DNA of 21,763 bases from Bacillota bacterium (GCA_023413135.1 JAEZQK010000043.1:1-21763), one strand, 5' to 3'. Numbered from the stretch's first letter, positions 14,395 through 21,763 are shown. Notes: generated from the sequence alone by a model not told the origin. Numbers and translations are program-made.

Positions 14395-15950
14395 AAAAGG
14401 CAAAATACATTTTGATGGCATCGTTGATTGCCGCATGCCTTTTCATTGCCGGCTGTCAGCCCTCCGTGCCTGTCATCTCGGGGGAAAGCGGTGTTGTTAC
14501 GGCAACGCTGCCCCCTCCGCCCATGATCTATGAGCCGCCTATCGGCGATGCAGGGTTGGAGTATGAGACAACGGCGACGATCTTTTTGCCCAGGGCGGAT
14601 GGTGTACGCCTGAGCGCCCAGTTGGTGAGAGTGAAGCTGCCCGTAGGGCGCCACGGAGCGGAAGCGGTATTGAGAGCACTTTTAAACCATCCGGGCAATT
14701 CAGCAGTGTCGCCCCTTTCCAAAACGGTGAAGCTTCAATTGGCCGGAACCAATCCCGTGGAGGTATCCCGCGATGTGGCCACGGTGAACCTTAACGCTTC
14801 GGCCCATCAATTGGAGCCTAAGGAGTTTTATACGGTATGCCAGGCCATTGCCAATACGCTGACGGAATTTCCCGACATACAGTATGTGAACGTATTGGTG
14901 GCGGGGGCGCAGGCGGGGCTGGATATATCCGCCAGCCTGCCCATGGGGACGCTGCAAAGGCGTACCGGCGAGGATCTTGACTCCCTGTGGGAGCAGGCGG
15001 AGGCCCAACGGGTTCTCCTTTCCGAGGACCCCTCCGCCCGCAGGCTTTCCACCACCGCCACGCTGTACTTTCCGGCCCGGGTAAGCACCGGCATCTTGCC
15101 GGAGGTGCGGAACATTTCCTTTGACGGGCAAACGCCCGAACAGTTGGTGACGGGTCTTTTGCAGGAATTGTCCCGGGAGGCGGAATACCTGGGCAATGTG
15201 CCGGCATTGCCGGATTTAACGAAGCTGCTGGTGGAAGCGCCTGCGGTCTCGGAAGCCTCCGGCATGAACGGACGGAAGGTTACGCTGCGCTTTTCCCAGG
15301 ATCTGAACGAGATCCTTCTGGCCGGCGAAGTCACCCGTTCCGTCTGCCTGGCATCCCTTACATATACCTTGACCACCTTTCTGCCTAACGTAGTGGCGGT
15401 GGAAACATATATCGGGGAAGAATTGATCCCGAGCGTAAAACCCAGCAGCGTCTATACCCAGCAGGAAATTACCTTCCGGAATGGATTGCAGCAGCGCAGC
15501 GATTACGGCTCGCTTTTGCTTAACTATTGCCGGCTGTATTTTACGGCAGAAAATGGGAAGTTGACGGCGGTGAACCGGCCGGTGCCATACTATGAAGCCA
15601 AAAATCCGCGGTATCTGCTTTTGCAGCTGAGTGAAGGGCCCAGGCCTTACGATACCGAGACAGGCCTGAAAAGCGTCTTCTCTTCGGGTTTGAAGGACGC
15701 CGATCTGTTGGGCATAGGCCTTGTAGACGATACGCTGCTGGTGCATTTTTCCGATGCTGTCCGCGTATCCTCCGCTTCTCTCACCGGCGCACAGGAACGG
15801 CAGATGATCTATGCCATCGTGAACACGCTGTGCGAAAATCCCGTGGTTTCCAGGGTACGGTTTTACGTGGCCGGGACGCAGCCGGAATCGCTGGCAGGGG
15901 AAATCTACCTCCCGGGGGAGTTCCTGCCCAACCCCGGCCTGGTAAACTGA
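14391..15950 (+). CDS. Lipoprotein with three GerMN-like repeats
   Basis: 519-residue predicted lipoprotein with signal sequence and lipobox IAGC (Cys22). Three similar units are visible: about 60-185 (TATIFLP ... VATVNLN ... VNVLVAG), 221-345 (TATLYFP ... VTLRFSQDLN ... VETYIGE) and 380-505 (CRLYFTA ... LLVHFSD ... VRFYVAG). Each has an opening beta strand, a helix rich in LL, a second strand followed by Asp/Asn, a long helix and a closing strand, the GerMN layout. The ATG overlaps the previous stop (ATGA) and follows GGAGGAGG, so expression is coupled to the first GerMN lipoprotein. The predicted location is the outer face of the membrane, where it could bind peptidoglycan or regulate the kinase; the role is inference. 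Confidence 0.85.
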   Translation: MKKAKYILMASLIAACLFIAGCQPSVPVISGESGVVTATLPPPPMIYEPPIGDAGLEYETTATIFLPRADGVRLSAQLVRVKLPVGRHGAEAVLRALLNHPGNSAVSPLSKTVKLQLAGTNPVEVSRDVATVNLNASAHQLEPKEFYTVCQAIANTLTEFPDIQYVNVLVAGAQAGLDISASLPMGTLQRRTGEDLDSLWEQAEAQRVLLSEDPSARRLSTTATLYFPARVSTGILPEVRNISFDGQTPEQLVTGLLQELSREAEYLGNVPALPDLTKLLVEAPAVSEASGMNGRKVTLRFSQDLNEILLAGEVTRSVCLASLTYTLTTFLPNVVAVETYIGEELIPSVKPSSVYTQQEITFRNGLQQRSDYGSLLLNYCRLYFTAENGKLTAVNRPVPYYEAKNPRYLLLQLSEGPRPYDTETGLKSVFSSGLKDADLLGIGLVDDTLLVHFSDAVRVSSASLTGAQERQMIYAIVNTLCENPVVSRVRFYVAGTQPESLAGEIYLPGEFLPNPGLVN

Positions 15951-15967
15951 ATGAGGGGGAACCAAGT

Positions 15968-16924
15968 ATGAATTTCCCCCAAACCTTGCAGTCTGCGCTG
16001 GAGCAGTTGGTTTCCGGCATGCGTAAGCAGGATATGGCACGGGACGCGCATTTGATCAGCAGGCGCTACAGGGAGCAAAGCGGCTCCGGCCAGCGGCTGG
16101 TAACGAAGGATGCGGAAGCGGCGGCCTATGCCGCTTCCCGGATGCCCGCCACCTATGGCGCCGTATACGCCGCACTCTCAAAGGCGCTGGAATCTGCCGG
16201 GGAGATACCCAGGACACTGATCGACGCCGGCGCCGGAACAGGAGCGGCGGCCTGGGCGGCCGACGCAATACTTGAGCTTGAGAGCATCCTGTGCCTGGAG
16301 CGGGAGGAAGCCATGCGAAGCCTCGGCCAGGCCTTGATGCAGGCGGGTTCTCCAGCCCTTCAAAAGGCGGCCTGGATGAAAAGGGATCTATGTTCGGATG
16401 CGCTGAATGAGCGCGCCCAGCTTGTGATCATGGCCTATGTGCTCAACGAAATGGCGGAGGGTAAGCGGGCGGCGGCAGTCCAAAAGCTTTGGAATGCCGC
16501 CGAGATGATGCTTCTTATTGTGGAACCGGGCACGCCTGCAGGCTATGGCAACCTGATGGGGGCAAGAAAGCTGCTGCTTGAAATGGGTGCGCATATCGCA
16601 GCGCCATGCCCCCATGAAAATGGATGCTCCATGACAGAAGGCGACTGGTGCCATTTTACCTGCCGCATACAAAGGACGCAGCTTCACCGCAGTTTGAAGG
16701 GCGGGGAAGCACCCTATGAGGATGAGAAATTCGCCTATATGGCATTTGTGCGGGAAGCATGCCGGCCTGCGCATGCAAGGATTTTGCGCCACCCGCAGGT
16801 TCGGACAGGTCACGTGATGGTCACCGCCTGCTGCGAGGATGGCATAAAAGCACAGACGGTGTCCAGAAAGGATGGCAGCCTGTATAAGCTGATGCGGGAC
16901 GCCGGTGCGGGAGACGGGATATGA
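15968..16924 (+). CDS. Rsm22/METTL17-like SAM-dependent methyltransferase-fold protein
   Basis: 318 residues. A SAM-binding-type motif, DAGAGTG, is at 86-92, followed by YVLNE (157-161) and VEPGTPAGY (185-193), which are family hallmarks. Four cysteines (214, 220, 228, 232) in CPHENGC...WCHFTC match the set that holds an iron-sulfur cluster in mitochondrial METTL17/Rsm22. YEDEKFAYMAF (250-260) is also characteristic. Family members associate with the small ribosomal subunit during assembly; whether the bacterial proteins methylate rRNA is not established to my knowledge. GAGGGGG sits eight bases before the ATG, 17 bases after the GerMN gene stop, so it is probably co-transcribed with the sensor operon, an unexpected pairing of envelope sensing and ribosome biogenesis. 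Confidence 0.88.
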   Translation: MNFPQTLQSALEQLVSGMRKQDMARDAHLISRRYREQSGSGQRLVTKDAEAAAYAASRMPATYGAVYAALSKALESAGEIPRTLIDAGAGTGAAAWAADAILELESILCLEREEAMRSLGQALMQAGSPALQKAAWMKRDLCSDALNERAQLVIMAYVLNEMAEGKRAAAVQKLWNAAEMMLLIVEPGTPAGYGNLMGARKLLLEMGAHIAAPCPHENGCSMTEGDWCHFTCRIQRTQLHRSLKGGEAPYEDEKFAYMAFVREACRPAHARILRHPQVRTGHVMVTACCEDGIKAQTVSRKDGSLYKLMRDAGAGDGI

Positions 16925-17079
16925 GGCTTTGGGGCAGCCTGCCATCCGTGCGGTGGAGCGCGAAAAATGACCTTCCGGTCCATATTCCATGGTTTTGAAC
17001 CATCTGCTATTGAGCCATCCTATCATCTGTGGTAGGATGGCTTGCTGGTGTAATGACGCTTGCCGAAAGGAGCACCCGT
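16925..17079 (+). promoter_or_regulatory. ATPase promoter region with an inverted repeat over the promoter
   Basis: TTGAGC (17010-17015), a 17-base spacer and TAGGAT (17033-17038) form a fair sigma-A-like promoter. A 9-bp perfect inverted repeat, GCCATCCTA/TAGGATGGC (17014-17022 with 17033-17041), covers it from the -35 to just past the -10, as a repressor or MerR-type operator would. Small hairpins GACC-TTCC-GGTC (16969-16980) and ATGGTT-TTG-AACCAT (16989-17003) lie upstream. No clear terminator for the preceding operon is seen here. Confidence 0.5.
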
Positions 17080-19713
17080 ATGGAATGGCATGGGAAGAGC
17101 ATGGAAGCCGTATTTCAGGAACTTCAAGTACGGCAGGAGACGGGCCTTGACCGGGAGGAAGCCGACCGGCGGCTTCAAAAATTTGGTCCCAACGAGCTGC
17201 GCGCCCAAAAGGGCCGCACCGTCGTTCAAATGTTTTTGAGCCAGTTTATGGACTTTATGGTGCTGATCCTGCTGGCGGCGGCCATTATCTCAGGTGTGGC
17301 GCTGCACGAGTGGACGGACAGCATTATTATTTTGCTTGTTGTAGTTATCAACGCTGTATTGGGTGTGATCCAGGAGAACCGGGCGGAGCATTCCCTGGCG
17401 GCGCTGAAAAAAATGGCCTCCCCGCACGCCAAGGTGCGCAGGGATGGGCAGGTGGAAATTCTTCCCGCCGGCGAGCTGGTGCCCGGCGACGTAGTGGTAT
17501 TGGAGACGGGCGATTATGTGCCCGCGGACATCCGCCTGTATAGTTGTGTGAATCTGCAAACACAGGAAAGCGCATTGACCGGGGAAAGCACGCCTGTGGA
17601 AAAACGGGAAGGCGAGGTGGAGGAAACCGCCTCCCTTGGGGACAGGCGGAACATGGCTTACTCCGGCAGCCTTGTCACCTATGGCCGCGGCGAAGGCGTA
17701 GTGGTGGAAACGGGCATGCACACGCAGCTTGGCCGCATCGCGGGGATGCTGGACAAGGAGGAGGGCGTGAAAACGCCTTTGCAGCGGCGCCTTGCGGGCA
17801 TGAGCAAAAGGCTGGCCTTCGCCGCCATCGGCGTATGCGCCATTGTTTTTTTGATAGGCATCCTGTACGGCAAAAACGCCGGGGAAATGTTCCTGACGGC
17901 CATCAGCCTGGCGGTGGCGGCCATTCCGGAAGGGATGCTGGCCATCGTCACCATTGTTTTGGCCATTGGCGTGCAGAAGATGATCTCGCAGCATGCCATT
18001 ATACGACGCCTGCCCGCTGTGGAAACGCTGGGCAGCGCCACGGTGGTCTGCTCCGACAAGACAGGAACGCTCACCATGAACCGCATGACGGTGGTGGCGG
18101 CCAGCGCGCCTTTTGAGGCGGGGGATGCCCAGGTCTTCCGCAGGCAAAGCGCCGCAGTGCTTTTAGGCACGGCCATGGTGTTGTGCAACGACGCGCAGGA
18201 AGGAAAAGTGGATGGCAAGGAAGCGTTCCTGGGCGACCCCACGGAAACGGCGCTTCTCGATTTTGCCAAAACGCTTGGCTATGAAAAAAAGCGCCTGGAA
18301 GGGAAGATGCCAAGGGTAGACGAGGTTCCTTTTGATTCAGACCGCAAGCGCATGACCACCGTTCATCAGGAAGGCGGAAAAATGCGGGCCTTTTTAAAGG
18401 GCGGCTTGGATGAGGTTCTGGATGTATGCACCCATATCCAGGATGGGGGAGTGCGGCCCATTACCCAGGAGGATGTGGAGCGCATCCAGCAGACAGCCCG
18501 GGAAATGGCCGATGCGGCTTTGCGGGTTCTGGCTTTTGCCATGGGGGAAGTGCCTGCCTTGTCCAAGGGGGACAAACAGGCGGATTATGAGAAGGGGCTT
18601 ACATTCCTGGGCATGGCAGGGATGATCGACCCGCCCAGGCCTTCCGCAAGGGATGCCGTTGCCATGTGCCGGCGGGCAGGCATCAAGCCTGTGATGATCA
18701 CCGGCGACCATAAAGCCACGGCCGCGGCCATTGCCAGAGATCTGGGTATTCTGGGCAGGGGAGACCGGGTTGTCACAGGCCTGGAGCTTGCCAGAATGGA
18801 TGAGGACAGGCTGCGGGAAGAAGTGCGCAACATCGCCGTGTATGCCCGTGTTTCACCGGAGCACAAGCTGCGCATCGTGAAAGCCTGGCAGTCCTGGGGC
18901 GACGTGGTGGCCATGACGGGCGACGGCGTAAACGACGCTCCGGCACTCAAGCGCGCAGACATCGGGATCGCCATGGGCATCACCGGCACCGAGGTGAGCA
19001 AGGAAGCCAGCGCCATGATACTGACGGACGACAACTTTGCCACCATCGTATCCGCCGTCTCCCAGGGGCGCACCATCTACAACAATATCCTCAAAGCCAT
19101 ACAGTTCCTGCTCTCCTGCAATCTGGGAGAGATACTGACCATCTTTGTGGCCACGCTTTTAAACTGGGCTTCGCCGCTTTTGCCCATCCACATCCTGTGG
19201 GTGAACCTGGTGACGGACACCTTCCCGGCGTTGGCGCTGGGCATGGAGCCTGAGGAAAAGAACACCATGCAAAGGCCGCCCAGAGACCCCAAGTCAGCCA
19301 TCTTTGAAAAGCCCCTGCTGTTCCGGCTCGGCTATCAGGGAGCGCTTATTGCCGCGCTTACGCTGTGCGCCTTTTTGATCGGCCAGAGGACCAGTGTGGC
19401 GCTGGGGCAGACCATGGCCTTTGCGGTGCTCTCCGGCACGCAGGTATTCCACTCCTTCAACCTTAGAAGCAATGTGTTTTCGCTGTTTAACAAAGGACCG
19501 GGAAACAGGTGGCTGCTTCTGGCCGGGGCCGCCTCCCTGTTTCTGCAGCTGATAGTGCTGCTTACTCCCTTCCTGCAAAACATCTTCCGCCTTGTACCTA
19601 TGTCGCCTGTGCAATGGCTGATCGTGGCCGGCTTTTGCGCAGCACCCATCCTGGTTGTGGAAATATTCAAGGCGCTTGGCTGGACGGGGGAGAAGCTGCA
19701 AAGGAAGCATTGA
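17080..19713 (+). CDS. Cation P-type ATPase, calcium-pump type (P2)
   Basis: 877-residue membrane pump expected to export Ca2+ (possibly Mn2+) at the cost of ATP. N-terminal cation-ATPase domain, then TGES (167-170) in the actuator domain, PEGM (283-286) in helix 4, phosphorylated Asp326 in SDKTGTLT, KGGLDE in the nucleotide domain and TGDGVNDAP (613-621). Ion-site residues resemble SERCA: CNLGE in helix 5 (Asn681, Glu684) and NLVTD in helix 6 (Asn709, Thr712, Asp713). In helix 8, Gln788 appears where SERCA has Glu908, suggesting a single calcium site, as in Listeria LMCA1. I chose ATG 17080 because GAAAGGAG is seven bases upstream; GTG 17029 and ATG 17053 lack a site and would overlap the promoter. 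A terminator follows. Confidence 0.92.
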   Translation: MEWHGKSMEAVFQELQVRQETGLDREEADRRLQKFGPNELRAQKGRTVVQMFLSQFMDFMVLILLAAAIISGVALHEWTDSIIILLVVVINAVLGVIQENRAEHSLAALKKMASPHAKVRRDGQVEILPAGELVPGDVVVLETGDYVPADIRLYSCVNLQTQESALTGESTPVEKREGEVEETASLGDRRNMAYSGSLVTYGRGEGVVVETGMHTQLGRIAGMLDKEEGVKTPLQRRLAGMSKRLAFAAIGVCAIVFLIGILYGKNAGEMFLTAISLAVAAIPEGMLAIVTIVLAIGVQKMISQHAIIRRLPAVETLGSATVVCSDKTGTLTMNRMTVVAASAPFEAGDAQVFRRQSAAVLLGTAMVLCNDAQEGKVDGKEAFLGDPTETALLDFAKTLGYEKKRLEGKMPRVDEVPFDSDRKRMTTVHQEGGKMRAFLKGGLDEVLDVCTHIQDGGVRPITQEDVERIQQTAREMADAALRVLAFAMGEVPALSKGDKQADYEKGLTFLGMAGMIDPPRPSARDAVAMCRRAGIKPVMITGDHKATAAAIARDLGILGRGDRVVTGLELARMDEDRLREEVRNIAVYARVSPEHKLRIVKAWQSWGDVVAMTGDGVNDAPALKRADIGIAMGITGTEVSKEASAMILTDDNFATIVSAVSQGRTIYNNILKAIQFLLSCNLGEILTIFVATLLNWASPLLPIHILWVNLVTDTFPALALGMEPEEKNTMQRPPRDPKSAIFEKPLLFRLGYQGALIAALTLCAFLIGQRTSVALGQTMAFAVLSGTQVFHSFNLRSNVFSLFNKGPGNRWLLLAGAASLFLQLIVLLTPFLQNIFRLVPMSPVQWLIVAGFCAAPILVVEIFKALGWTGEKLQRKH

Positions 19714-19725
19714 GATATGGATAGA

Positions 19726-19771
19726 GAAGAAGGCTGCACTGGAATGGATTCGGTGCAACCTTCTTCTTTTT
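19726..19771 (+). terminator. Intrinsic terminator of the P-type ATPase gene
   Basis: Stem GAAGAAGG-C-TGCAC (19726-19739) with GTGCA-A-CCTTCTTC (19753-19766), one C-A mismatch, then TTTTT (19767-19771). It starts 12 bases after the ATPase stop codon. Confidence 0.8.
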
Positions 19772-19790
19772 CCATGTTATAGGCATGCTT

Positions 19791-19808
19791 ATACTGCCCT
19801 GAAAACAG
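19791..19808. repeat. 18-bp string shared with 6498-6515
   Basis: ATACTGCCCTGAAAACAG is identical to 6498-6515. At the first site it belongs to a perfect hairpin; here the CAGGGC arm is replaced by CAGATG. It may be a remnant of a dispersed element. Confidence 0.45.
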
Positions 19809-19831
19809 ATGGGTTGTACCAAGCAGCTAAA

Positions 19832-19957
19832 GCGGGCGATTGATAATCGCCCCTACATCTTAAGGAGTTTGTTGCCGCCTTCGTCGTGGCTTATATTTGT
19901 TTGGAAGTGAATTCAACTTCCTCTATACAGCCGTAGGGGCGATTATCAATCGCCCGC
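19832..19957. repeat. Palindromic element, family A (complete copy)
   Basis: Perfect 25-bp inverted repeat: 19832-19856 with 19933-19957, spacer 76 nt. Each arm is itself a palindrome (GGGCGATT-GAT-AATCGCCC). The outer GTAGGGGCG edge is shared with the element at 1-68, while the inner sequence differs. The spacer holds a smaller palindrome, GGAAGT-GAATTCA-ACTTCC. The right end directly abuts the stop codon (19958-19960) of the leftward gene, so it would form the 3' end of that transcript. Confidence 0.8.
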
Positions 19958-20938
19958 CTATGCCTCAAGCAGGGCCAATACTCTTTCCTCCACAGCGCAT
20001 ATTTTCAGCAGCACATCGCAGTATGGCCTTAGCTTTCTTTTATCGCTGAACATGTCAAACGCCGAAAAATCCTGTGGGATGATATTTGCCAGCTCTCCGG
20101 CAAGCGCTGCAATCTCCCTGTAACAATCGGACAGATCCTTTCTTCCATTATCCTGAAGGAACTGGGTGGCGTATTGCCTGTCAAGATATTGCTTATAGTT
20201 GCACATCACATTCAGATACGGCTCAAAATTGTCATCCCACTCGTAGTTTAGCAGCGCATTGGCAAAAGCCCTGTGAGCGGCAAGGCCGTTATATTGGCCC
20301 GGAGCCAGATTTTCTTCCCGGATGAGCCGTGCCACAAGCTTCATGGTTTCTATAAATGCGGTTTTGCGGTCGGGCTTTTCGCAAGTGCCTTCAATGATGA
20401 GTATGCGCCCGATGCTTCCCTTTGCAAAAAAGCCGTTGTGCCAGTCCGATTTTCTGAAATAACCCGTATCATCCGGCGCTTCCTTGTGATCTTCCTCGAT
20501 ATTCATAAATGGATTATAGCCAAGCAGCGTCCATCCGTCGTTGTCATACCCGGAGATCACACATGCATCGGCACAGTTTATTACACCTTCCAGCGTAATG
20601 ACAGGCACACTCTTGTCTATGCTGTCCATAATCAGTTTGCTGTCTACTTCAAAGCCGCCTCTGACACGGTGTGAAATCTGATACCCAAGCATTTTGAAAG
20701 TGTGCTCGATAATGATGGGTGCATGAATCACATGATAATTGCCGTGATTCCATTTGCACACGGACGGCATAGAAAAAGAAGTGCGAAACGCGCTGCCGGA
20801 TACGGCGCAAACATAATCATAATCCAGTTCTTCGCCAAGAGCGTTTAGCACTGAAACAACGCTATTGACAAATTCGTTCTGCCTTTGGGCATCCGACCAG
20901 TCTACCTTCAATAGCCCCGGTATGAGGTTGCGCGTCAT
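19958..20938 (-). CDS. BtrH N-terminal-domain-like protein
   Basis: 326 residues, predicted cytoplasmic. The N-terminal half resembles the BtrH-N/C39-peptidase-like family: NSVVSVLNALGEELDYDYV (24-42), the motif AVSGSAFR (45-52), a central strand region ending VPVITLEG (111-118), then CVISGYDNDGWTLLGYNP (126-143). The C-terminal half is helical, with a GLAAHRAFANAL motif. BtrH is an acyltransferase in butirosin synthesis, but most relatives are uncharacterised, so no reaction is proposed. I chose the start at 20938 because GGGAGGA lies six bases upstream; the frame stays open to 21022, which would overlap the preceding gene. The nitroreductase gene ends 80 bases upstream, so the two may be co-transcribed. 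Confidence 0.7.
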   Translation of the reverse strand: MTRNLIPGLLKVDWSDAQRQNEFVNSVVSVLNALGEELDYDYVCAVSGSAFRTSFSMPSVCKWNHGNYHVIHAPIIIEHTFKMLGYQISHRVRGGFEVDSKLIMDSIDKSVPVITLEGVINCADACVISGYDNDGWTLLGYNPFMNIEEDHKEAPDDTGYFRKSDWHNGFFAKGSIGRILIIEGTCEKPDRKTAFIETMKLVARLIREENLAPGQYNGLAAHRAFANALLNYEWDDNFEPYLNVMCNYKQYLDRQYATQFLQDNGRKDLSDCYREIAALAGELANIIPQDFSAFDMFSDKRKLRPYCDVLLKICAVEERVLALLEA

Positions 20939-21018
20939 GCTGAATCCTCCCTTTAGCCTGAAATCGATTGATATCGGGGCAAACTTGTGATATTTGGATC
21001 CGAAAATGGGAACCGGTA

Positions 21019-21537
21019 TCACTCAACCCATGTGACCGCCTGCTCCACCGGTGCCCGGCCCGGGCCTGCCGGCTTCTCCGCCGCATATCCGATGGGGAGG
21101 ATGGCAACGGGACGCACTTCCGTTGGGAGATGGAGTACATCGGCGCACGCTTCCTCGGAAAACGCGCCCACCCAGCAGGAGCCCAGCCCCAAGCTTTCCG
21201 CGCCCAGCAGTATGTTCTGGATGGCGGCAGCCGTATCCTGCAGGCAATACAGCTCCGCGCCCCGCTCCAGGTACCGGCTGGAGGACCTGTTCCGGTCGGC
21301 GGCTACGACAATGAGCAGGGGAGCCTTTTTGATCCACTGTGCCGGATAGCATTTTTCGAAGATTTCATTTTTTGTTTCCCTGTTTTTTACCACGTAAAAG
21401 CGCCAGGGCTGCAAATTTCCGGCGCTGGGAGCCCAATGGGCAATCTCCAGCAGCTTGGCGATCATTTCGTTAGGCACGGGCGTATCCGCAAAATTGCGGA
21501 TGCTTCTTCTAGCAGCGGCCAACTGTAGAAAATCCAT
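21019..21537 (-). CDS. Nitroreductase-family FMN oxidoreductase
   Basis: 172-residue flavoprotein of the nitroreductase fold. The N-terminal ARRSIRNF (9-16) supplies FMN phosphate contacts, APSAGNLQPWRFYVV (36-50) is the usual second flavin motif, and ESLGLGSCWVGAF (114-126) the third. The C-terminal PIGYAAEKP is also family-typical. It probably works as a dimer using NAD(P)H; the true substrate (quinone, nitro compound, flavin) is not evident. It is short, as in the one-domain clostridial members. AAGGAGA precedes the ATG by seven bases. A likely promoter is at 21559-21587, and a palindromic element lies just upstream of that. Confidence 0.9.
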   Translation of the reverse strand: MDFLQLAAARRSIRNFADTPVPNEMIAKLLEIAHWAPSAGNLQPWRFYVVKNRETKNEIFEKCYPAQWIKKAPLLIVVAADRNRSSSRYLERGAELYCLQDTAAAIQNILLGAESLGLGSCWVGAFSEEACADVLHLPTEVRPVAILPIGYAAEKPAGPGRAPVEQAVTWVE

Positions 21538-21558
21538 CTGTCCATCTCCTTCTTACCA

Positions 21559-21587
21559 ATTCTAAACATTAACGCGTCTATGAGCAA
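21559..21587 (-). promoter_or_regulatory. Sigma-A-like promoter of the nitroreductase gene
   Basis: On the minus strand, TTGCTC (21582-21587) and TAGAAT (21559-21564) are 17 bases apart, giving a leader of only about 16 nt before the ATG. This is a moderate match to consensus. Confidence 0.5.
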
Positions 21588-21618
21588 TCCTCTGAAAGTG
21601 AATCTAATACTGCTTCCA

Positions 21619-21753
21619 AACATTATTGCGTCGTTGCCGTGGATCTTTTCGCGCACTACGGCGTCGACTGCCGCTCAGCGTAGCGCTGCTACGCCTCGCT
21701 TTGTCTCCTTGTATTGCGCAAAAATCCCTCACGGCCATCGACGCAATAATGTT
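21619..21753. repeat. Palindromic MITE-like element, family D
   Basis: The ends are a perfect 15-bp inverted repeat, AACATTATTGCGTCG (21619-21633) and its complement (21739-21753), extending imperfectly to about 23 bp. The interior includes GCGTAGC-GCT-GCTACGC (21678-21694). The total length of 135 bp, absence of a gene and position upstream of a promoter fit a small non-autonomous element. Confidence 0.7.
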
Positions 21754-21763
21754 CTCCATTAGT

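Noticed and set aside
15216..16040. Minus-strand frame of 274 codons opposite the triple-GerMN lipoprotein
   Set aside because: Shadow of a coding gene with a signal peptide and lipobox on the other strand.
17290..18147. Minus-strand frame of 285 codons opposite the P-type ATPase
   Set aside because: The plus strand carries all ATPase motifs in this interval; the minus frame is His/Ala-rich and featureless.
20939..21022. 28-codon N-terminal extension of the BtrH-like protein
   Set aside because: It would overlap the nitroreductase stop, while a good GGGAGGA site supports the ATG at 20938.
1..21763. CRISPR array, tRNA, rRNA, T-box, transposase or phage genes
   Set aside because: No regularly spaced direct repeats, cloverleaf, T-box consensus or transposase/integrase motifs were seen; all repeats found are inverted and irregularly spaced.

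Overview
The window looks like chromosome from a moderately GC-rich anaerobic Firmicute of class Clostridia. The support is AGGAGG-type ribosome binding sites before nearly every gene, sigma-A-like promoters, OmpR-family signalling next to GerMN-domain lipoproteins, and abundant small palindromic intergenic elements. The exact lineage cannot be read from the sequence. There are no phage, plasmid or CRISPR genes. Gene content is mostly housekeeping and envelope functions, and the unusual material is regulatory and repetitive.

Layout. Positions 1-468 hold a palindromic repeat, two leftward intrinsic terminators and a strongly self-complementary stretch without a convincing gene. On the minus strand, 469-6375 encodes (in transcription order) DNA topoisomerase III (topB), an MFS permease, oligoendopeptidase F (pepF) and a small acidic protein. 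Positions 6376-6941 are gene-poor and hold the topB leader with two repeat elements. Also on the minus strand, 6942-10746 encodes a two-gene heterodimeric ABC exporter. Its site residues split into one intact and one degenerate ATPase site, and its roughly 210-nt leader carries an intrinsic terminator just before the first gene.

The divergent plus-strand operon 11200-16924 encodes an OmpR-type response regulator, a sensor kinase, two GerMN lipoproteins (the second with three GerMN-like repeats) and an Rsm22-like methyltransferase. The order regulator, kinase, GerMN lipoprotein matches that of the actinobacterial MtrA-MtrB-LpqB system. I consider it the best candidate here for a poorly described system: a lipoprotein-tuned envelope-sensing pathway. 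A separate plus-strand gene at 17080-19713 encodes a calcium-type P-ATPase; its likely promoter is covered by an inverted repeat and it ends at a clear terminator. At the right end, a minus-strand pair encodes a nitroreductase and a BtrH-N-like protein, bracketed by palindromic repeats.

At least four families of small palindromic repeats are present. One has become the 3' end of the ABC transporter gene and encodes its last roughly 50 residues. Another appears to be split by a second sequence. All function calls come from reading motifs by eye; no database search was run.
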